Below, one piece after another: positions 58,612-64,000 of a stretch of DNA of 64,000 nucleotides. The stretch spans positions 1 to 64,000 of the forward strand of contig NZ_JAMGBG010000097.1 of NCBI RefSeq assembly GCF_023516595.1, read 5' to 3'. Position 1 is the first letter of the stretch. Every line of letters begins with the position of its first letter. Made by a program: the position numbers and the translations under genes. A model generated the notes under the pieces. It was given only the letters and a program-made list of their open reading frames with translations, was not told the origin of the DNA and did not search any database. The DNA is from Streptomyces neyagawaensis. Lineage in GTDB: Bacteria > Actinomycetota > Actinomycetes > Streptomycetales > Streptomycetaceae.

Positions 58612-59832
58612 TCACCTGCCCCAGATCTTCCGGTACGCCTCCTGGTAGCCGGACGGGTTCCAGGTGGTGGCGCCCTCGCTGTTGTCGGCGGTGGTGATGT
58701 GCACGGGGGCCACATATCCGCTGGCGGGGCTGTCGGAGAAGGCCCGGTTGAACTCGTCGACGATCTGCCAGCCCTGGAGGGACAGCGGCTCGGGCACGGT
58801 GGCCGCCTGGTACTGGCGGCTGTTGATGCGCTGGAAGGCGGACGGGTCGCCGTCCCCCGCACCGATGTTGAAGGGCGGACCCGAGCCCTTCCGCCCGGCG
58901 GCGCGGAACGCCGGGGCGGCGTCGGCGAAGTACAGGTCGTTGATGGCCACGGAGTGGGTCCAGCGGTCCTGGAAGCGGGAGAGCAGCGAGGACACCTCTC
59001 GGGGCGTGCGGCTGCTCGCGTCCGGGATCGGGATGTTCTCGTAGGCCAGCAGCCGTACGCCCCGGCAGGTGGCCAGCTCTTTTCTGATCAGCTCGGACTT
59101 GTGCTTGGCGAAGGGGATCGAGGCGTCGGTGAACACCACGACCCCGGCGTTCCCGTCGGAGTCCGCGATGACCCACTGGGCGCTGAACCTGGCCACCTCC
59201 TCGACGCGCGTGGTCACGTTGGTGAAGAGCGGGGGCTGCCTGCTGGGGCCGGGCGAGGCGACCGCGTGCCAGCCGACGAGCGGGATGTCCGCCGCGTTCG
59301 CCCGGGCGACCTGCTGCGACGTCGAGTTGGGGTCGAAGCCGCCGATGACGATGCCGGACGGCCTGAGGGCGAGGGCCTCGCTCATCGCCGCCTGGATGCC
59401 CGCCGGGGTGCCGCCGCCGTCGATCACCCGGACGTTCCAGCCGATCACCCGCGCGGCCTCCCGTACACCGTCGGCGGCCCCGGCGACACCCGGGTTCGTC
59501 ATGGTCTGCGCGACGAAGACGAGGGTCCTGTCGGCCACCGCCCTCGGGCCGGTCGTCGGCCCGTTCCAGGGGGCGTCGGTCCGCTCCGCCCTGCCGACGG
59601 CGTCCTCGGCCCTGGCGCGGACCGCCGGACAGCCGTCCGCGGTGGCGGTTGAGTCCCCCGAGTCGCTCGACGAGCCGCGTTCGCAGCCGGTCAGCGCGGC
59701 GGCCACCGCCAGCAGGAGGGCGGCGGCGGACCGGGTCGTGCGGGTGCCGGGGGCGGGGGTGCGGGGGTGGTGCACGGGGGCTCCTCGCGCAGGGGTGCGG
59801 GGCTCGGTGCCGCTGCGGGCGGTCAGGTTCAT
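58612..59832 (-). CDS. Sugar ABC transporter substrate-binding lipoprotein (periplasmic-binding protein 4/RbsB type)
   Basis: This lipoprotein of about 406 residues has a lipobox LTGCERG near residue 50. The body has the RbsB-like pattern: RTLVFVAQTMTNPGVAGAADGVREAARVIGWNVRVIDGGG, then GIVIGGFDPNSTSQQ and NAGVVVFTDASIPFAKHKSELI. The ATG overlaps the permease stop (ATGA). It is the third gene of an ATPase-permease-binding-protein operon, and its long gap between signal and lipobox is unusual. The sugar is unknown. Confidence 0.9.
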   Translation of the reverse strand: MNLTARSGTEPRTPARGAPVHHPRTPAPGTRTTRSAAALLLAVAAALTGCERGSSSDSGDSTATADGCPAVRARAEDAVGRAERTDAPWNGPTTGPRAVADRTLVFVAQTMTNPGVAGAADGVREAARVIGWNVRVIDGGGTPAGIQAAMSEALALRPSGIVIGGFDPNSTSQQVARANAADIPLVGWHAVASPGPSRQPPLFTNVTTRVEEVARFSAQWVIADSDGNAGVVVFTDASIPFAKHKSELIRKELATCRGVRLLAYENIPIPDASSRTPREVSSLLSRFQDRWTHSVAINDLYFADAAPAFRAAGRKGSGPPFNIGAGDGDPSAFQRINSRQYQAATVPEPLSLQGWQIVDEFNRAFSDSPASGYVAPVHITTADNSEGATTWNPSGYQEAYRKIWGR

Positions 59833-60929
59833 GGGCCACCGTCCTCGGGCGTCACGGCCGCGGCGTCGGGGGTGGTGGCGGCCCCGGTGCGCAGCCGACG
59901 GCGCGCGGAGTAGCCCGCCAGGCCGACGGCGAGCAGCAGGGTGCCGCCGTGGAACAGCGGGACCGTCCAGAACTCGGCGCCCAACTGGGCGATGCCGGTG
60001 AGGCCGACGGCGAGGACGGCGACCGCCACCAGGGTGCCCAGGGGGTTGGGGCGGCCGGGCCGGATGGCGGTGGCCCCGAGGAGGGCGCCGACGAAGGCGG
60101 GCAGCAGATAGTCGAGGCCGACGCTCGGGTTGCCGAGCTGCTGCTGGGCCGCGAGCAGGACGCCCGCGCAGCCGACGATCAGCCCCGAGGTGGCGAAGGC
60201 GCACACGGTGTACTTGCGGACCGGGATGCCGACGAGGTCGGCGGCGCGCGGGTTGGAGCCCACGACGTACAGGTACCGGCCGAGCGGCAGCCGCTCCAGC
60301 ACCACCCAGAGGACGACCGTGAGGGCGAGAACGTAGAAGGCCGGGACGGGGAGGCCGAGGAACGTGGAGTCGTAGAGGTCGGTGAAGCCGTCCGGCAGTC
60401 CCTCCGGGCCGGGGACGATCCGGCCGCCGTCGGTGAGCCAGCCGGTGACGGCGTACATCATGCTGCCGGTGCCCAGCGTCGCGATGAGGGAGTCGATCCG
60501 GCCGAACTCGACGATGACGCCGTTGAGGACGCCCACGGCCGTTCCCCCGGCGACCACGACGAGGCAGGCCGGCGGCCAGGGCCAGCCCGCGTCGACGATG
60601 AGGTGCAGCACCATGACGTGCGCCAGCCCGAGGCCGTAGCCGAGGGAGAGGTCGAACGCCCCGGTGACGATGGGGACCATCGCGGCCAGGGCGAGGACGG
60701 CCGGGATGGACTGCGTGGACAGGATCGAGTCGAGGGTGTCCAGCGTGGGGAAGGTGCGGGGCAGGGCGAGGGAGAAGACCAGGTAGAGCAGGCCGGTGAG
60801 GACCAGGAGTCCGTACGCGCCGGCGAGATGCCCGGCGCGGCGGGCCGGGTGGTGGGGGCGGCCCGGTCGGCTCACAGGATTCCGGCGGCTCAGCGGGTTC
60901 CGGCGGCGCGGCGGGGGCGGGGCCGTCAT
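59829..60929 (-). CDS. Sugar ABC transporter permease (RbsC type)
   Basis: This membrane permease of about 366 residues has about ten hydrophobic segments in the RbsC/BPD_transp_2 pattern: LAAMVPIVTGAFDLSLGYGLGLAHVM, GVLNGVIVEFGRIDSLIATLGTG and GRYLYVVGSNPRAADLVGIPVRKY. The N-terminus is basic and Pro-rich. The ATG overlaps the ATPase stop. Confidence 0.92.
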   Translation of the reverse strand: MTAPPPPRRRNPLSRRNPVSRPGRPHHPARRAGHLAGAYGLLVLTGLLYLVFSLALPRTFPTLDTLDSILSTQSIPAVLALAAMVPIVTGAFDLSLGYGLGLAHVMVLHLIVDAGWPWPPACLVVVAGGTAVGVLNGVIVEFGRIDSLIATLGTGSMMYAVTGWLTDGGRIVPGPEGLPDGFTDLYDSTFLGLPVPAFYVLALTVVLWVVLERLPLGRYLYVVGSNPRAADLVGIPVRKYTVCAFATSGLIVGCAGVLLAAQQQLGNPSVGLDYLLPAFVGALLGATAIRPGRPNPLGTLVAVAVLAVGLTGIAQLGAEFWTVPLFHGGTLLLAVGLAGYSARRRLRTGAATTPDAAAVTPEDGGP

Positions 60930-62509
60930 GGGGTCCCGGCGGTTCGGGAGGGGGGCAGGGCCGAGGCCGCCCGGGTGAGGGCGTCGACGGTGAGGGCGGG
61001 GCCGCTCAGCTCGGTCGTCACGGTCCCGCGGACGAAGACCAGGGCGCGCCCGCAGACGCCCGCGACCTCCTCGGAGTCGGTGGAGAGCAGCAGGACGGCG
61101 AGGCCCCGGGTGAGCGCCTCGTCGAGGAACCGGTGGATGGCGGCCTTGGCCCCGACGTCGACGCTCGCCGTGGGCTCCTCCAGGATCAGCAGGACGGGTG
61201 CCGCGCGGAGCCAGCGGCCGAGCATGACCTTCTGCTGGTTGCCGCCGGACAGCGTGGCGATGCCGGCCTCGCTGTCGCGGGGCCGGACGGAGAGCCGGTC
61301 GATCAGGGCGACGGCGTCGGCGCGTTCCTGGCGGGGCCGGATCCAGCGTGGCGCCCGCGCGCCCGCCGCGCCCGGGTTGGCCAGCAGGTTCTCCCGTACG
61401 GTCAGCTCGGTGAGGCAGCCCTCCCGCTGCCGGTCCCCGGGCACGAAGGCGACCCCGAGGGCGACCGCCTCCGGAACCGTACGGGGCCGGTAGGGGCGGC
61501 CCGCCAGCAGGGCGCGTCCACCGAGGAGAGGCCGGGCGCCCGCGAGGGCCCGGCCGAGGTCCATGTGTCCGGCGCCGGACAGCCCGACCAGGCCCACGGC
61601 CTCCCCGGCTCTCAGGGCGAGGTCGACCGGTCCGGCTCCGGCGGTCCGTACGCCGTCGAGCAGCAGGACGGGCGGGCCGTCGGCGCGGGCCGGGGCCGGG
61701 CGGTGGCCGACGGGTTCCTCACCGGTGATGTCGCGGACGAGGCTGCCGGGGGCGTGGCCCGCCAGGGGGCCGTGGCGGACGAGGCGGCCGTCGCGCAGGA
61801 CGGCGAAGGTGTCGGCGACCTCGTACACCTCGTCCAGGCGGTGGCTGACGTAGAGGATGCCGTGGCCGCGGTCTCGCAGGGTATGCAGGACGCGGAAGAG
61901 CCGGGCGCAGTCGGCGGCGGGGAGACGGGCGGTCGGCTCGTCGAGCACGAGGAGCTTCGCCCGTGCCGCGAGGGCGCGGGCGACGGCGACGAGGGAGCGT
62001 TCGGCGGGGGCGAGCCGGGACACGGTGGTGTCGGGGTCGAGATGGCCGGCGACGCTCCGCAGGGCCTCGGCGCAGCGCTCCCGGGTCCGGCGCCAGGAGA
62101 TCAGCCCGGCGCGGCGGGCGTACCCGGTGCTCAGGGCGATGTTCTCGGCGACGGACATCCACTCCACCAGGCCGAGGTCCTGGTGGATGAAGGACATGCG
62201 GTGGGCGGCGGCGTGGCCGCCCAGGGGGTGCCCGTCGACCGTGATCCGTCCGGCGTCGGCCTGGTGGACGCCGGCGAGGATCTTGATGAGGGTGGACTTC
62301 CCGGCTCCGTTGGGTCCGAGGAGGGCGAGGACGCTTCCGGCGTGGACGTCGAGGTCGACCCCGGCCAGCGCGAGGGTCCCGCCGAACCGTTTGGTGAGCC
62401 CGCGGATGCGGACCAGCGGTTCCGTCCCGTCGGCGGGGACCTCCTGCGCAGAGGTGTCGTGAACGTCGTGCACGGACAGCTCCGGGGGTCGGCCTGGCGA
62501 GCTCTTCAT
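60926..62509 (-). CDS. Sugar ABC transporter double ATPase (RbsA type)
   Basis: This twin-ATPase protein has about 527 residues. Domain 1 has Walker A GPNGAGKSTLIK, an altered signature LAPAERSL (normally LSGGQ-like) and Walker B LLVLDEPT. Domain 2 has the degenerate P-loop usual for this class (GLSGAGHMDLG), an intact signature LSGGNQQKVML, and Walker B LLILEEPTASVD, with Glu where the usual Asp sits. It energises the RbsC-like permease. An AT-rich leader upstream (62520-62560) probably holds the promoter. Confidence 0.92.
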   Translation of the reverse strand: MKSSPGRPPELSVHDVHDTSAQEVPADGTEPLVRIRGLTKRFGGTLALAGVDLDVHAGSVLALLGPNGAGKSTLIKILAGVHQADAGRITVDGHPLGGHAAAHRMSFIHQDLGLVEWMSVAENIALSTGYARRAGLISWRRTRERCAEALRSVAGHLDPDTTVSRLAPAERSLVAVARALAARAKLLVLDEPTARLPAADCARLFRVLHTLRDRGHGILYVSHRLDEVYEVADTFAVLRDGRLVRHGPLAGHAPGSLVRDITGEEPVGHRPAPARADGPPVLLLDGVRTAGAGPVDLALRAGEAVGLVGLSGAGHMDLGRALAGARPLLGGRALLAGRPYRPRTVPEAVALGVAFVPGDRQREGCLTELTVRENLLANPGAAGARAPRWIRPRQERADAVALIDRLSVRPRDSEAGIATLSGGNQQKVMLGRWLRAAPVLLILEEPTASVDVGAKAAIHRFLDEALTRGLAVLLLSTDSEEVAGVCGRALVFVRGTVTTELSGPALTVDALTRAASALPPSRTAGTP

Positions 62510-62590
62510 GACTCGCGCCAGCGATAGTAACTGTACGTATCACACTAATCCCGGCATTTCATCACGGTCGAGGCTGCCGGTGCCGATGGC

Positions 62591-64000
62591 TCAGACGCCG
62601 TCGAGGTCGCAGGCGGCCCAGATGACCTTGCCCTCCGGCGTGTAGCGCGTCCCCCAGCTCTGCGCCAGCTGGGCGACGAGGAACAGACCGCGGCCGCCCT
62701 CGTCGGTGCTGGCCGCCCGGCGCAGATGCGGGGCGGTGTTGCTGGTGTCGGAGACCTCGCAGATCAGGCAGCGGTCGCGCAGCAGCCGGACCCGGATGGG
62801 GCCGCTGCCGTGGATGATGGCGTTGGTGACCAGCTCGCTGAGCATCAGCTCCGCGGCGAAGGCGGCCTCGTCGAGACCCCACTCGGCCAGCGTGCGCATG
62901 GCGGAGGCGCGGACCTCGCTGACGCGGGCCGGGTCGGCGGGCAGCTCCCAGGTGGCGATGCGCGCGGGGTCGAAGGCGTGGGTGCGGGCCACGACCACGG
63001 CGATGTCGTCGGCCGGATGGGCCGGTGCCACGGTGTCGAGGACCGCCCGGCACGTCTCCTCCGGGGTGCGCTCGGCCTGCGCGAGGGCGGCGCTCAACTG
63101 GTCGAGCACCACGTCGACGTCGCGGGTGCGGTCCTCGATGAGCCCGTCGGTGTAGAGGACCAGTTCACTGCCCTCGGGCAGGTGGACCTCGACGGACTCG
63201 AAGGGCAGGCCGCCCAGGCCGAGCGGCGGCCCGGCGGGCAGGTCGGGGAACGAGACCGTGCCGTCGGGGCGGACCAGCGCGGGCGGCGGATGGCCGGCGC
63301 GGGCCATGCTGCACTGCTGCGTGGTCGGGTCGTAGACGGCGTAGAGGCACGTCGCGCCGATGATGCCGGCGCCGTGGGAGGCGGGGTCCTCGCGGTCCAG
63401 CCGGTTCACGAGGTTGTCGAGGTGGGTGAGGACCTCGTCCGGCGGGAAGTCGAGTTCGGCGAAGCTGCGGGCGGCCGTGCGCAGCCGGCCCATGGTGGCG
63501 GCGGAGAACATGCCGTGGCCGACGACGTCGCCGACGAGGAGGCCGATGCGGGCGCCGGAGAGCGGGATGACGTCGTACCAGTCGCCGCCGACGTCGGACT
63601 CGGCGGGCAGATAGCGGTGGGCGACCTCGACGGCGTCCTGGTCGGGCACGCCGTGCGGGAGGAGGCTGCGCTGGAGGGCCAGGACCATGGTGCGTTCGCG
63701 GGTGTAGCGCCGGGCGTTGTCGAGGGACAGGGCGGCCCGGTGGGCGAGTTCCTGGGCCAGCCGCCGGTCGTCGTCGTCGAAGGGCGCGGAGTCCAGGGCC
63801 CGGTAGAAGGTGGCGACGCCGAGGGCGACCCCGCGGGCCACCAGGGGCACCGCGATGAGGGAGCGGACGTGGCGCAGCAGCCGACCGGTGTGCTCGGGGT
63901 CCTGGGCGAGCCAGTCGGCGGCGGCCGTGAGATCGGGTTCCAGCATCGCTTCCCCGGAGGCCAGACAGCACAGCTGGGGCGCTGTCGGACCGTATTCGGC
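62591..64000 (-). CDS. SpoIIE-family PP2C phosphatase with GAF and HATPase domains, 5' end missing
   Basis: The gene runs off the right edge; about 470 C-terminal residues are visible. A GAF domain end (SLIAVPLVARGVALGVATFYR) is followed by an N-terminal helix ENARRYTRERTMVLALQ-like segment. Then comes a SpoIIE/PP2C phosphatase (SDVGGDWYDVIPLSGARIGLLVGDVVGHG, VLYTDGLIEDR, HPADDIAVVV). A RsbW-type ATPase with the N-box ELMLSELVTNAIIH and GGRGLFLVAQLA ends the protein. Such proteins control sigma factors by partner switching of anti-sigma antagonists. The sequence from 63947 to 64000 stays open in frame, confirming truncation by the window. Confidence 0.93.
   Translation of the reverse strand, partial: AEYGPTAPQLCCLASGEAMLEPDLTAAADWLAQDPEHTGRLLRHVRSLIAVPLVARGVALGVATFYRALDSAPFDDDDRRLAQELAHRAALSLDNARRYTRERTMVLALQRSLLPHGVPDQDAVEVAHRYLPAESDVGGDWYDVIPLSGARIGLLVGDVVGHGMFSAATMGRLRTAARSFAELDFPPDEVLTHLDNLVNRLDREDPASHGAGIIGATCLYAVYDPTTQQCSMARAGHPPPALVRPDGTVSFPDLPAGPPLGLGGLPFESVEVHLPEGSELVLYTDGLIEDRTRDVDVVLDQLSAALAQAERTPEETCRAVLDTVAPAHPADDIAVVVARTHAFDPARIATWELPADPARVSEVRASAMRTLAEWGLDEAAFAAELMLSELVTNAIIHGSGPIRVRLLRDRCLICEVSDTSNTAPHLRRAASTDEGGRGLFLVAQLAQSWGTRYTPEGKVIWAACDLDGV

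Overview
The window looks like a piece of a Streptomyces (or very close actinomycete) chromosome. The DNA is very GC-rich and codons end almost always in G or C. Many starts are GTG, and neighbouring genes overlap by 4 bp (GTGA or ATGA). Family content also fits: secreted CBM2 glycosidases, a CebR-type operator, a LytR-CpsA-Psr protein, a DUF2690 protein, a CYP157-like P450, and rare TTA codons that would need the bldA tRNA. Everything was read by eye; no database search was run, so family names rest on motifs and memory of the families. No tRNA, rRNA, CRISPR array, IS element or prophage was seen.

Layout. 1-2.7 kb: a three-subunit molybdenum hydroxylase operon (large subunit cut by the window edge) and a divergent TetR regulator, with a paired operator between them. 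2.7-14.4 kb: extracellular hydrolases, comprising a subtilase, an SGNH/CE3-type esterase with CBM2 behind a perfect CebR box, a GH5 mannanase-type enzyme with FN3 and CBM2, and a 1583-residue fusion of an endonuclease/phosphatase-like domain, an inactivated SGNH domain, FG-GAP repeats, a GH18 chitinase and a CBM5/12. 14.5-23.6 kb: a KAP-type NTPase, a DHA2 multidrug transporter, a three-gene unit (unknown protein, MoxR-like AAA+ ATPase, HExxH/VWA protein) and a convergent cation/proton antiporter.

23.6-35.5 kb is the most interesting region. A Zur-like 7-1-7 operator is followed by ten same-strand genes, nearly all overlapping. They encode an ATP-grasp ligase, a DUF364-type Rossmann protein, a divergent cysteine-synthase-like PLP enzyme, an enolase-superfamily enzyme, an MFS exporter, a SAM methyltransferase, and a complete Opp/Nik-type ABC importer whose two ATPases are fused. 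The simplest reading is make, export and recapture of a small zinc-chelating metabolite without an NRPS. That is an inference. A strong bidirectional terminator closes the unit against pyruvate carboxylase.

35.6-41.6 kb: pyruvate carboxylase, then a minisatellite of 25 identical 25-bp units with one degenerate unit at each end, then an SMI1/KNR4-type protein. 41.7-48.2 kb: a membrane Ser/Thr kinase with an extracellular peptidoglycan-binding domain and an in-frame TTA codon, an osmoprotectant ABC operon, and an amidohydrolase with a hairpin in its leader. 48.2-53.4 kb: a CYP157-like P450, an Orn/Lys/Arg-type decarboxylase, a stand-alone TrpF (notable because streptomycetes normally rely on PriA) and a PucR-type regulator. 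53.6-58.4 kb: secreted and cell-wall proteins (DUF4394, LytR-CpsA-Psr, DUF2690, a beta-lactamase-like hydrolase with an SH3-like tail, a small SH3-like protein). 58.6-62.5 kb: an Rbs-type sugar ABC importer. 62.6 kb to the edge: a SpoIIE-type phosphatase with GAF and anti-sigma-type ATPase domains, cut by the window end.
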